64,000 bases of DNA from Sphaerobacter thermophilus DSM 20745 (GTDB taxonomy: Bacteria; Chloroflexota; Chloroflexia; Thermomicrobiales; Thermomicrobiaceae), in the NCBI RefSeq assembly GCF_000024985.1, contig NC_013524.1, forward strand, positions 1,178,001-1,242,000, in the 5' to 3' direction. Below, in pieces: positions 32,806 through 40,886 of the stretch. The position numbers were made by a program, and so were the translations under genes. Each line of letters opens with the position of its first letter. Within the stretch, counting starts at the first letter, position 1. Below the pieces are notes generated by a model. The model saw only the letters and a program-made list of their open reading frames with translations, ran no database searches and had not been told where the DNA came from.

Positions 32806-33615
32806 ATGGTGCAAGCACGTGTCGGTGTCATCGGCTACGGTGTCGTAGGTGCGGCGACTGCAGGGCTCTTCGACAACCCAGCGATCTATGACCCCCCGAA
32901 GGGGTATGAGGATCCAACGGTTCTGGCCGACTGCGATGTGATCTTTATGGCCGTCCCGGTGCCGACCGTGCTGGGGAAGAATGATCTGACCATCGTGCAT
33001 GAGGTGCTGGAGACGATTACGCCCATCCTGCGCCCGGACCAGATCATCGCCATGCGCTCGACCGTCCTGCCGGGCACGGTGCGCGCGCTCCAGGAGCAGT
33101 ACCCGGGCGTCCGGTTCGCGTCGAACCCCGAGTTCCTGCGCGCCCACCGCGCCTTCGATGACGCGCGCCACCCGTACCGCGTGGTGATCGGGGCGGACGA
33201 GCCGGGCATCGCCGAGCGGGTGGCTGATGTCTACCGGGCGGTGCTCGATCCGGACGTCGAGTTCGTCCTGACCGACACCCGCACGGCCGAGATGATCAAG
33301 TACGCCGCCAACACCTTCCTCGCGCTGAAGATCTCGTTCATGCACGAGGTGTGGGATGCCTGCCAGATCCTGGGCATCGACTACGCCGTGGTCAAGCGTG
33401 GCCTGGAGCTCGACCCGCGCATCGGCGACGGTGAGGCCAACGAGGAGTTGACCGTGCAGCCGGATCGTCTCGGGTTCGACGACGAGTGTCTGCCGAAGGA
33501 TCTGGCGGCCTTCACCTCGTTCCTCCAGAACGAGCTCGGCCTGCCGGCCACGCTGTTCGACGCGACGGCGACCGTCAATGCTGGGATGCTGTCTCGGCGG
33601 CTCGTGGCTGGCTGA
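32806..33615 (+). CDS. Short UDP-glucose/GDP-mannose dehydrogenase-like protein
   Basis: This 269-residue protein contains an NAD-binding Rossmann start GVIGYGVVGAATAG, MAVPVPT, ST-VLPGT, NPEFLRA, the conserved helical IKYAANTFLALKISFMHE, and LPKD with the catalytic-type Cys in GFDDECLPKD. It lacks about 40 residues of the usual first Rossmann half and the entire C-terminal UDP-binding domain (full-length enzymes are near 440). It could be a compact variant whose partner supplies the third domain, or an abbreviated sugar dehydrogenase. A strong promoter lies at 32446-32475. Its tail overlaps the convergent glycosyltransferase gene by 41 bp. Confidence 0.75.
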   Translation: MVQARVGVIGYGVVGAATAGLFDNPAIYDPPKGYEDPTVLADCDVIFMAVPVPTVLGKNDLTIVHEVLETITPILRPDQIIAMRSTVLPGTVRALQEQYPGVRFASNPEFLRAHRAFDDARHPYRVVIGADEPGIAERVADVYRAVLDPDVEFVLTDTRTAEMIKYAANTFLALKISFMHEVWDACQILGIDYAVVKRGLELDPRIGDGEANEELTVQPDRLGFDDECLPKDLAAFTSFLQNELGLPATLFDATATVNAGMLSRRLVAG

Positions 33616-34747
33616 TAACGTCCTGGGCGACGGGCGCCGGCACGGGCTGCCAGGCGCCCGGCACCGCGATCGGGTCGCGGTCGAGCAGCGACCGGTAGAA
33701 GGAAAGCGTCTCGGCCGCGATCTTGTCCCACCCCACTTCCTGGCGCAGCCGGCGCTCCAGGGCGTCCCCATCGGCCGGAGTCGTCTCCAGGGTCCGTAGG
33801 GCGCACTGGAGCGTCTCCGTCGTCAGCGGCTGCTCGTAGGTCATGACCCAGGGCAAGCCGAAGCGCTGCCGCAACTCCGCCATCGATCCGCGCTCGGGCA
33901 CGAGCAGCGGGCGACGGAACGAGAGTGCCAGCAGGGCCGAGCCGGAGTTCAGGATCTCCGTGTAGGGCAGGACAACCAGATCGGCCGCGTTGAGGAAGAC
34001 CTGAATCCGCTCGTCCGGGATCAGCGTCAGGTGCGTCTGCACCCGCGGGTCCAGCGCCGCGGCGGCCCGGACCTCAGCGGCAAGCTCGGGGTCGTTGGGC
34101 AGCCCGGCGACGACGAGACGCAGGTTGGGGTCCGGCAGCTCGCGAAAGCACGTGATGAGGTGCGGCACGTTCTTGTACCGGCGGACCTGCCCCACGAAGA
34201 GCAGTACCCGGTGTTCCGGCTCCAGGCCAAGCCTGGCGCGGGCCTCGGAGCGCCCGATCCGGTTGGGGTAGACGTCGATGTAGTGCCCGTGGGGAATCAC
34301 GGCGAGTGGCAGATGCCGCAGCCGCGGGAAGCGCTTGCGGGCGGCCTCCGCACTGCTTGCGCTCAGGGCGATCGCACCGTCGATCTGGTCCACGACCCAC
34401 TCACGCAGCCACTGCTCCACGCTGGGGTAGAGCCGCTCGTGAGAAGCCAGGTTGTGGATCGTCCAGACGAGCCGGATGCCCTTCCGCTTGGCGAGCCGTA
34501 TCAGCGCGGCCAGGGTGGCGACCTTGGTCAGCATCTCCGCTCGCCGGGTGATGCGCAGGAACTTCTCGGGCCAATGCATGTGCCAGACGTCCCAGTGCTC
34601 CAGGACCAGCCGCCGTGGCGTGAATTCGACGACTTCGATGCGCGGGTCGTACGCGGTGAGGTGGGTCGACAGCAGCCAGTTGTACGGGTTGTACGGCCGG
34701 TTACGGTACGCAGGCCAGCCGAGCACTCGCAGCGAGACGTCGAGCAC
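33575..34747 (-). CDS. Glycosyltransferase, GT4-like (GT-B fold)
   Basis: This 390-residue protein transfers a sugar from an NDP-sugar to a membrane-associated or polysaccharide acceptor. The C-terminal donor half shows LLFVGQVRRYKNVPHLI, then VVLPYTEILNSGSALLALSFRRPLLVPERGSM-type sequence in which the GT4 E(x7)E motif sits. The N-terminal half begins RVLGWPAYRNRPYNPYNWLLS. GTG 34747 is preceded by GTAAGGAGG. It is alone on its strand and convergent with the UDP-glucose-dehydrogenase-like gene, a usual pairing for exopolysaccharide synthesis. Donor and acceptor unknown. Confidence 0.83.
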   Translation of the reverse strand: MLDVSLRVLGWPAYRNRPYNPYNWLLSTHLTAYDPRIEVVEFTPRRLVLEHWDVWHMHWPEKFLRITRRAEMLTKVATLAALIRLAKRKGIRLVWTIHNLASHERLYPSVEQWLREWVVDQIDGAIALSASSAEAARKRFPRLRHLPLAVIPHGHYIDVYPNRIGRSEARARLGLEPEHRVLLFVGQVRRYKNVPHLITCFRELPDPNLRLVVAGLPNDPELAAEVRAAAALDPRVQTHLTLIPDERIQVFLNAADLVVLPYTEILNSGSALLALSFRRPLLVPERGSMAELRQRFGLPWVMTYEQPLTTETLQCALRTLETTPADGDALERRLRQEVGWDKIAAETLSFYRSLLDRDPIAVPGAWQPVPAPVAQDVISQPRAAETASQH

Positions 34748-34902
34748 GCTTGACCTCCTTACGTGCTGTGTGTTGTGTTACATACCCGATGCACTCGCCG
34801 AGGGGCGCGTGACGCACATGGGCCACGCTGCGCGACCGCGGAAGGGGTAGATGGTCGCGATTCCCACCGTATCAAATAATCGGCGACCTGGCTAGTCGCA
34901 CG

Positions 34903-35685
34903 CTACGGAAGGGTGTAGGTCCACTCCCGGGTGCCGTACTTGGTGCGGATCAGCTCGCTGGCCTCCGCCATCTCCTCCTCCGACACCTCGTCCTCCACCA
35001 ATCCGCCGCAGCGCTGGGCGAAGGTTTCGATCATCCGCTCGACGATCACGTCGCGCGGCAGGTTGGTCTGCTGGCGTAGGGGGCCGACGCGCCGAGCGGC
35101 GCTGGTGATGCCCTTGTCGCTCAGCTTCTCCTTGCCGATGCGCAGGACCTCGAGCATGCGGTCGGAGTTGAGGTCGTAGGAGAGGGTGGCGTGGTGCAGC
35201 ACCGCGCCGAAGCGGCGGGCCTGGGCAGCGCCGCCGATCTTGCCGCCACTCGACGTAATGTCGTTGATCGGCTCGTACCAGGCGTCGATCCCGAGCGAGC
35301 GGAGCGCCTCGATGACCCAGTCATCGAGGAAGGCGTACGACTCGACGAAGGACATACCGGCCACCAGCTCCTGCGGGGCGTAGATGGAGTAGGTGATGAT
35401 GTTCTCGGGCTCGACGAACATGGCGCCGCCACCGGTGAGGCGGCGGGTGATCTGGATGCCGTAGCGGCGAGCGGCTTCCTCATCAACCTCGTTGCGCACC
35501 GACTGGAAGCGGCCGATCACGACCTCCGGCTCGATCCGTCCCCAGAAGCGGAGCGTGGGCTCACGCTCCCCGGCGCCGACGCGGCGGAGGAGCACCTCGT
35601 CGAGCGCATGGTTGACGACCGAGGCCACGGGCATCGGCCGGATCAGATGCCAGCGGTAGGCGGACCAGCGGGAGTGGACGCTCAT
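34903..35685 (-). CDS. lplA: Lipoate-protein ligase, catalytic subunit (LplA-type)
   Basis: This 260-residue protein activates lipoate with ATP and attaches it to a lipoyl-domain lysine. The core is visible as RRLTGGGAMFVEPENIITYS (RRxxGGG-like), the Lys motif SSGGKIGGAAQARR, and a VVIGRFQSVRNEVDEEAARR stretch. It lacks the accessory C-terminal domain fused to E. coli LplA, and a separate small gene overlapping it by 4 bp encodes that domain, giving the archaeal Thermoplasma-like two-subunit arrangement. The E2 at 12.8-14.2 kb is an obvious substrate. Confidence 0.88.
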   Translation of the reverse strand: MSVHSRWSAYRWHLIRPMPVASVVNHALDEVLLRRVGAGEREPTLRFWGRIEPEVVIGRFQSVRNEVDEEAARRYGIQITRRLTGGGAMFVEPENIITYSIYAPQELVAGMSFVESYAFLDDWVIEALRSLGIDAWYEPINDITSSGGKIGGAAQARRFGAVLHHATLSYDLNSDRMLEVLRIGKEKLSDKGITSAARRVGPLRQQTNLPRDVIVERMIETFAQRCGGLVEDEVSEEEMAEASELIRTKYGTREWTYTLP

Positions 35686-35957
35686 GCCAGTGCCCTCCGG
35701 ACGGCGCGCGCCACCGCCTCCGGGCTGAACCCGATCATGGCGACGTCGGGCGCGAGGGCGGCGCGGACACGCGCGGCGATGGCCTCCTCATCGAGGTCGG
35801 CGGGTATCCCCTCGATCGCGGCAGTGATGGCGGTGAGCGCCTCCGCCGGTTCGAGGAAGAAGTCGCCGCTGACCTGGACGTCGACGACGTGGCCGTCGCG
35901 CACCTCGCAGTCGACGACCACCAACTTGCCTCCGGGGGTCTTGTACTCTCCGTGCAC
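35682..35957 (-). CDS. lplB: Lipoate-protein ligase accessory subunit (LplB-type)
   Basis: This 91-residue protein begins at GTG 35957 with GGGAG 8 bp upstream, and has HGEYKTPGGKLVVVDCEV and VSGDFFLEPAEALTAI, the signature of the lipoate ligase C-terminal domain (PF10437-like). In Thermoplasma the isolated catalytic LplA needs LplB to form lipoyl-AMP, so cooperation here is expected. It overlaps the LplA gene by 4 bp. The longer ORF reaching 36110 would begin with a basic non-family leader and is not favoured. Confidence 0.85.
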   Translation of the reverse strand: MHGEYKTPGGKLVVVDCEVRDGHVVDVQVSGDFFLEPAEALTAITAAIEGIPADLDEEAIAARVRAALAPDVAMIGFSPEAVARAVRRALA

Positions 35958-36060
35958 GGCAGGGCTCCCGGTGGTGGCGCGACAGAATAATCCGGAGCAC
36001 CGACGAGGACGGCGCCCCACATCCGAGTTATGCCAGACCCGCCCCGAAGGCGCAATGCCG

Positions 36061-36792
36061 CTACGTTCCGTGGTTCCCTGGAGCGACGTTGACCGTCTGC
36101 ACGGCCGCACTTGCCAGCATCGCCTCGATCACGAACGTGCGGGCGGCGCGGATCTGCTCGGCCATGACCCGCTCAGCCCGCTCCCCATCTCGTGCTGTCA
36201 GCGCCTCCAGCAGATCGTAGTGCTCGTGGAACGCCTCCTCGTTCCGGTCGTGCAGCAGGTGACTCATGTGGTGGACCCGTTCCACCTTGTCGAGCAGGTC
36301 CCGCACCATGTCGGCGAGCATGCTGTTGCCCGACGCCTCGGCGATCGTGGCATGGAACTCGGTGTTCGCTGCGAGAAAGTCCGCCGCGCTCTCGCGGTTA
36401 CCGATCTCGTAGCGTGCGCCGCACAGCTCCTCGAGCCGCCGGAGAAGATCGGCGTCGATCCGTGCCGCGGCCATCCGCGCCGCGGGCGGCTCGAGGAGCA
36501 GGCGCACATCGAAGAGCTCGTTGACGTGTTTGAGCGTGATCGGTGCGATCACGTGCCGGTTGCGCGATAGCCCGTGGATCAGCCGCTCCTGGTAGAGCCG
36601 CTTCAGGGCCGTCCTTACCGCCGCGCGCCCGACCCCGAATCGGGCACCAAGCTGCTCTTCGGTCACCTGCTGCCCCGGCTCGAGCTCGCAACGGATGATG
36701 CTGCGTTTGATTGCGTGATACGCCTCCTCAGCCAGCACACCACTCTCACGGGACGTTGAGCGGCGCCCTGGGCCGTTCACCGGTTGAGCCAT
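36061..36792 (-). CDS. GntR/FadR-type regulator with FCD domain
   Basis: This 243-residue regulator has an N-terminal winged helix (YHAIKRSIIRCELEPGQQVTEEQLGARFGVGRAAVRTALKRL region) and an all-helical FCD ligand-binding domain (from about 95), with metal/ligand-binding His/Asp residues in FLAANTEFHATIAEASGN and ERVHHMSHLLHDRNEEAFHEHYDLLEAL. It is divergent from the ribose-type ABC transporter operon and most probably regulates it, with the GGCGCCTA dyad at 36941 as a candidate operator. The effector is probably an organic acid; identity unknown. Confidence 0.88.
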   Translation of the reverse strand: MAQPVNGPGRRSTSRESGVLAEEAYHAIKRSIIRCELEPGQQVTEEQLGARFGVGRAAVRTALKRLYQERLIHGLSRNRHVIAPITLKHVNELFDVRLLLEPPAARMAAARIDADLLRRLEELCGARYEIGNRESAADFLAANTEFHATIAEASGNSMLADMVRDLLDKVERVHHMSHLLHDRNEEAFHEHYDLLEALTARDGERAERVMAEQIRAARTFVIEAMLASAAVQTVNVAPGNHGT

Positions 36793-37253
36793 CGTCCCTC
36801 CATGTCTCCAGGTTGCATAAATCTACACGGTTTCTCCGGCTTCGTGAAGGGTTCCCCCTGCAGAACAGTGGTGTGGTGCGATTGTGCGACGAGATCTTGG
36901 ACGTCGCTATGTCGGCTGCTGGGCGACAAACGATCTAGATTAGGCGCCTACTATAGCGTACTTCGGCGCCAAAAACTATTGACAGAGGAGCCTGACTCTG
37001 CTAGGCTGCGCTCAGTTCGTCGATAACTCGTCCCGGAAGACCGTGTCAGGCTCTACCAAGCGTTCTTGCGCGTCGTCGGTGTGACTCTGCGAATCGGCCG
37101 TACTGCTGAATGTTGGACGGTCGGGTTTCTGCGTAAGGGGCACGCTGAGACGGCGCGGGAGACCTAGAGGGGATGACTCTGGGTGTCGAGGCCTACCCGG
37201 TGGCTACGGGCAGAGGGCGAGTCGGGCAGTGGAGGAGGTTAGGAGGAGTCGGG
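36793..37253 (+). promoter_or_regulatory. Divergent control region of the catabolic island
   Basis: This 461-bp gap separates the GntR gene from the transporter operon. It holds the perfect dyad TAGGCGCCTA at 36941-36950 and a promoter TTGACA (36979-36984), 17 bp, TAGGCT (37002-37007) facing the operon. The dyad lies about 30 bp upstream of the -35, a typical position for a regulator site. The leader from about 37014 to 37253 holds AGGAGGAG as ribosome site. I find no good small ORF. Confidence 0.55.
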
Positions 37254-38327
37254 ATGACGCAGTTCAGACGGCATCTGCAAGTACTCATGCTGTTAGCTGT
37301 CGCGGTCCTGGTGATCGCGTGTGGCGGGAGTGGGACAACACCGACGCAGAGCGCGAGCGGCGCGGAGACGACGCCCACCGAGTCGGCATCGGGCACACCA
37401 GAGGGTGGCGAAGAGCCGGTTCGGATCGCGATGTTCCTCGCCTCAGCCGCGAATGCCTACGCGCAGGCACAGCTCGAAGGCGCGCAGGAGGTCGCGGCTC
37501 AGATGAATGCGACGATCGACAGTTTCGATGGTCAGTTTGATTCCCAGCGCCAGTACACCCAACTCCAGGATGCGATTGCATCCGGGAAGTACGATGCTTT
37601 TGTGATCTCCCCCAATGACGGCAATGCTCTCCTTCCGGTCACAGAGGAAGCGGTCGCCGCGGGTATCGTGATCGGTTGCATCCTGGCCCCGTGCGGATCG
37701 AGCTTCGAAACGCTCGAACCGCAGGTAGAAGGTCAGGTCGTCTTCGCCGGCATCCCGTTCTTTGAGAACGGCGCGCAGATCGCTGAGCTTGTCGTGCAGG
37801 CGTGTGAGGGCAAGGATCCGTGCAAGGTTGCCTATATGCCCGGCGCGCCGGAGTTGCCGCTCGAGACGGCTCGTCTCCAGGGCTTCAATAGCGTCATCGA
37901 GCAGCATCCCCATATCCAGGTGATCCTGACCTCAGCAGGTGGCTACCTGGCGGAGTCCGCACTGCCCGTCGCACAGGATGTGCTGCGCGCGAACCCCGAC
38001 ATCGCTGTGTTCGCCTCGAGCGGTGACCAGATGATCAATGGTGTCGAGCAGGCGGTCAAGGACGCGGGCCTGGAGGGCAAGGTGGCGCTGGTCGGCAACG
38101 GCGGCACCAAGTCGGCGGTGCAGGCAGTGCGCGAAGGCCGCTGGTTCGGGACCGTGGCTGGGTACCCACGGTCTGAGGGGAAGCTCGCAACCGAGTACGT
38201 CATCCGGGCTGTCCGAGGTGAAGATGTCACGCCGCGTGGCTTCGGCTCCGAGGATCTGGGTGCCGGCATTGGGCCTCTTATTACGCAGGACAACGCCAAC
38301 GACTTCGAGGCGGAGTGGGAAGGCTAG
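37254..38327 (+). CDS. Ribose-type ABC transporter substrate-binding lipoprotein
   Basis: This 357-residue lipoprotein begins with a signal sequence and lipobox LVIAC, with Cys23 as the lipidated residue, then a Thr/Ser-rich linker. The periplasmic-binding-protein-like fold starts near EPVRIAMFLASAANAYAQAQ; SGDQMINGVEQAVKDAG and ALVGNGGTKSAV are the recognisable type 1 (RbsB/Peripla_BP_4) elements. Start ATG 37254 follows AGGAGGAG; the upstream GTG/ATG candidates give a non-family leader. It is the first gene of an RbsB-RbsA-RbsC transporter. Ligand unknown; the enzymes downstream argue against a simple sugar. Confidence 0.88.
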   Translation: MTQFRRHLQVLMLLAVAVLVIACGGSGTTPTQSASGAETTPTESASGTPEGGEEPVRIAMFLASAANAYAQAQLEGAQEVAAQMNATIDSFDGQFDSQRQYTQLQDAIASGKYDAFVISPNDGNALLPVTEEAVAAGIVIGCILAPCGSSFETLEPQVEGQVVFAGIPFFENGAQIAELVVQACEGKDPCKVAYMPGAPELPLETARLQGFNSVIEQHPHIQVILTSAGGYLAESALPVAQDVLRANPDIAVFASSGDQMINGVEQAVKDAGLEGKVALVGNGGTKSAVQAVREGRWFGTVAGYPRSEGKLATEYVIRAVRGEDVTPRGFGSEDLGAGIGPLITQDNANDFEAEWEG

Positions 38328-38333
38328 CGCGAG

Positions 38334-39863
38334 ATGAGCGCGACGCGCCAGCCGCACGTCGAACTGGCGCATATCGGGAAGCGCTTCCAGGGCGCCCGGG
38401 CGCTGCACGACGTGTCGCTGACCATCGAGCTTGGCTCGATCCATGCCCTCGTAGGGGAGAACGGGGCAGGTAAGTCCACGCTCGGGAAAATCATCGCCGG
38501 TGTCATCCAGCCGGACGAAGGAAGCATGAAGCTGATGGGGCGACCGGTGACCTACCGGTCGCCCCGCGAAGCCCTGGCGGATGGGGTCACGGCCATCCAG
38601 CAGGAGATCGCCCTCGTGCCGCAGCGCACCGTCCTCGACAACGTCTTCCTCGGCATGGAAGAGGGATGGCGGGGCCTCGTCGACCGGCGCGCGATGTTGC
38701 GTCGGTTTGAGGAGCTGAACGAGAGTTCAGGGTTCGCCCTGGACCCAGATGCCCTGGTGTCCACGCTGAGCATCGCCGAGCAGCAGAAGGTCGAGATTAT
38801 GCGGGCGCTGGCGCGGAACGCCCAGCTCATCGTGATGGATGAGCCCACCGCGCGGCTGTCGGCCGCTGAGGCGCGCAAACTGATGGACATCATCCGAGAT
38901 CTGCGTGCCCGCGGGGTGACCATCGTCTACGTCTCGCACTTCCTCCAGGAAGTCCTGTCGATCGCAGACACGGTCACCGTGCTGCGCAACGGGGAACACG
39001 TGCAAACGACCCCGGCATCCGACCAGACACCGGATAGCCTCGTGACCGCGATGTTGGGGCGTCCGGCGTCCACGGCCTTCCCCGAGAAAGTGCTTCCGCC
39101 AGCCGATGCGCCGTGTGTCCTCTCGGTGCGCGGCTTGACCCGTGCCGGTGTCTTTGAGGACATCTCCTTCGATCTCCATGCTGGAGAGATCCTCGGGCTC
39201 ACTGGTCTGGTCGGCAGCGGGCGGTCCGAGGTCGCTCGCGCGATATTCGGGGCCGATCGCTACGATGCCGGCACCATCGAGCTCGAAGGACGGCCCCTGC
39301 GGATCCGCTCCACCAGTGATGCGGTCAGTGCCGGTCTGGCGATGGTGCCGGAGAGCCGAAAAGATCAAGGGCTCCATATGCGGCTACCCATTCGCCACAA
39401 CGTCACGCTGCCGCACCTCCCGAAGGTTAGCCGGGCCGGTGTTCTCGACCTTGTCCGGGAACGGACAGCGGTCCAAGGCCTCCTGGAACGGCTCGATGTG
39501 AAGCCAGCCCGGCCGGGATCGCTGGTGAGCCGGCTGTCGGGCGGGAACCAGCAGAAGGTTCTCTTCGCAAAGTGGCTCTTCGAGGAACCACGGGTGTTGC
39601 TGCTCGATGAGCCGACACGTGGCGTCGATGTCGGCGCCAAGCGGGCGATCTACGAGCTGGTGGCCTCGCTCGCCGCGAAGGGAATGGCGGTTCTCTTGAT
39701 CTCGTCCGAGATTGAGGAAGTGCTCGGGCTCGCCCATCGTGTCCTGGTCATGCGACGTGGCCGCATCGCGGCGGAGTTTGACAGCGGGCAGATGGCAGAG
39801 GAGCCGATCCTCCGGGCCGCGTTTGGTTCGGCAGAGGCGAGCTCGACGCGAGAGGTGGCATAA
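38334..39863 (+). CDS. Ribose-type ABC transporter ATPase (RbsA/MglA-like)
   Basis: This 509-residue double ATPase has two nucleotide-binding halves. The first has Walker A GENGAGKSTL and a divergent signature LSIAEQQKVEIMRAL, then the Walker B IVMDEPTARLSA. The second has a degenerate P-loop GLVGSGRSEVA, signature LSGGNQQKVLFA and LLLDEPTRGVD. This asymmetric pair is characteristic of the carbohydrate uptake CUT2 family. It lies 6 bp after the binding-protein stop and 5 bp before the permease, giving an operon. Confidence 0.92.
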   Translation: MSATRQPHVELAHIGKRFQGARALHDVSLTIELGSIHALVGENGAGKSTLGKIIAGVIQPDEGSMKLMGRPVTYRSPREALADGVTAIQQEIALVPQRTVLDNVFLGMEEGWRGLVDRRAMLRRFEELNESSGFALDPDALVSTLSIAEQQKVEIMRALARNAQLIVMDEPTARLSAAEARKLMDIIRDLRARGVTIVYVSHFLQEVLSIADTVTVLRNGEHVQTTPASDQTPDSLVTAMLGRPASTAFPEKVLPPADAPCVLSVRGLTRAGVFEDISFDLHAGEILGLTGLVGSGRSEVARAIFGADRYDAGTIELEGRPLRIRSTSDAVSAGLAMVPESRKDQGLHMRLPIRHNVTLPHLPKVSRAGVLDLVRERTAVQGLLERLDVKPARPGSLVSRLSGGNQQKVLFAKWLFEEPRVLLLDEPTRGVDVGAKRAIYELVASLAAKGMAVLLISSEIEEVLGLAHRVLVMRRGRIAAEFDSGQMAEEPILRAAFGSAEASSTREVA

Positions 39864-39868
39864 CGGCT

Positions 39869-40846
39869 ATGCAGAGCACCGGGGAACAACTCGTTCGCCC
39901 GAAATCGCGCGTGCAGCGCGTCGGCGTCGAAGTCGTCCGCGACTACGGGGTAGTCGCGGCCTTCGCGCTGCTCTTTATCATCCTGAGCCTGGCGTCGCCG
40001 GCGTTCTTGTCGACGCGCAACTTGCTGAACATCCTGGATCAGTCCGCACCGGTGGCGATCATCGCCTGTGCCGGGACGCTCGTCATCATCGCCGGCGGCT
40101 TCGACCTGTCGGCCGGAGCGGTCTTCGCTCTCTCCGGCGTCATCGCCGCAAAGGTTGCGAACGCGGTCGATCCCGTCGTGGGCATGCTGGCGGCGCTCGT
40201 GGTCGCGACGCTCCTCGGGGTTTTCAATGGACTGCTAGTGGCCGGACTCCACATCAATCCGTTTGTCGCAACCTTCTCCTCCGCCATGATGATCCGGGGA
40301 CTCGCGGTCGTCATCACCGGTGGATTCCTCGTGACGGTGACGGACCCGGCCTACACCGTGATTGGCCGAAACTCACTCTTTTCGGTCAAGTACTCGGTGT
40401 ACATCTTGGCGGCGTTCGCTGCGGTCTGCTGGTTCCTGCTGGTACGTACCAAACTCGGTCGTCATATCTACGCAGTCGGCGGGAATCCTGAAGCAGCGCG
40501 GCTGTCCGGTATCCGGGTGGGGTGGATCCGTGTGCTCACCTTCGCGATCAGCGGCTTTGCAGCCGGACTGGCTGGCCTGATCGCCTCCTCCCGCGTCGCG
40601 ACAGGTCAGGCGGATGCGGGCACCCTCATCGAGTTCACCGCCATCGCCGCTGTGGTGATCGGTGGGACGAGCATCATGGGTGGAGAAGGGACCATCTGGC
40701 GCACCGTGGTCGGCGTTCTCCTCCTGGCCCTCATCGGCAACGGGTTCAATATGCTGAGCGTCAACCCCTTCTATCAAGACATCGTCAAGGGCGCCATCAT
40801 CGTGCTTGCGGTGGCGTTTGATGCGTGGTCGAAGCGGAGAGCGTAA
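39869..40846 (+). CDS. Ribose-type ABC transporter permease (RbsC-like)
   Basis: This 325-residue membrane protein has eight or more TM helices. The motif GFDLSAGAVFALSGVIAAK and the EAA-like IRVGWIRVLTFAISGFAAG region are typical of CUT2 permeases, and GTSIMGGEGTIWRTVVG near the C-terminus is also conserved. It begins 5 bp after the ATPase gene and completes the importer. Confidence 0.9.
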   Translation: MQSTGEQLVRPKSRVQRVGVEVVRDYGVVAAFALLFIILSLASPAFLSTRNLLNILDQSAPVAIIACAGTLVIIAGGFDLSAGAVFALSGVIAAKVANAVDPVVGMLAALVVATLLGVFNGLLVAGLHINPFVATFSSAMMIRGLAVVITGGFLVTVTDPAYTVIGRNSLFSVKYSVYILAAFAAVCWFLLVRTKLGRHIYAVGGNPEAARLSGIRVGWIRVLTFAISGFAAGLAGLIASSRVATGQADAGTLIEFTAIAAVVIGGTSIMGGEGTIWRTVVGVLLLALIGNGFNMLSVNPFYQDIVKGAIIVLAVAFDAWSKRRA

Positions 40847-40886
40847 GTCTCCCGTCTCGGTTCAAGGATGTCAGTCTGGGAAGGAC

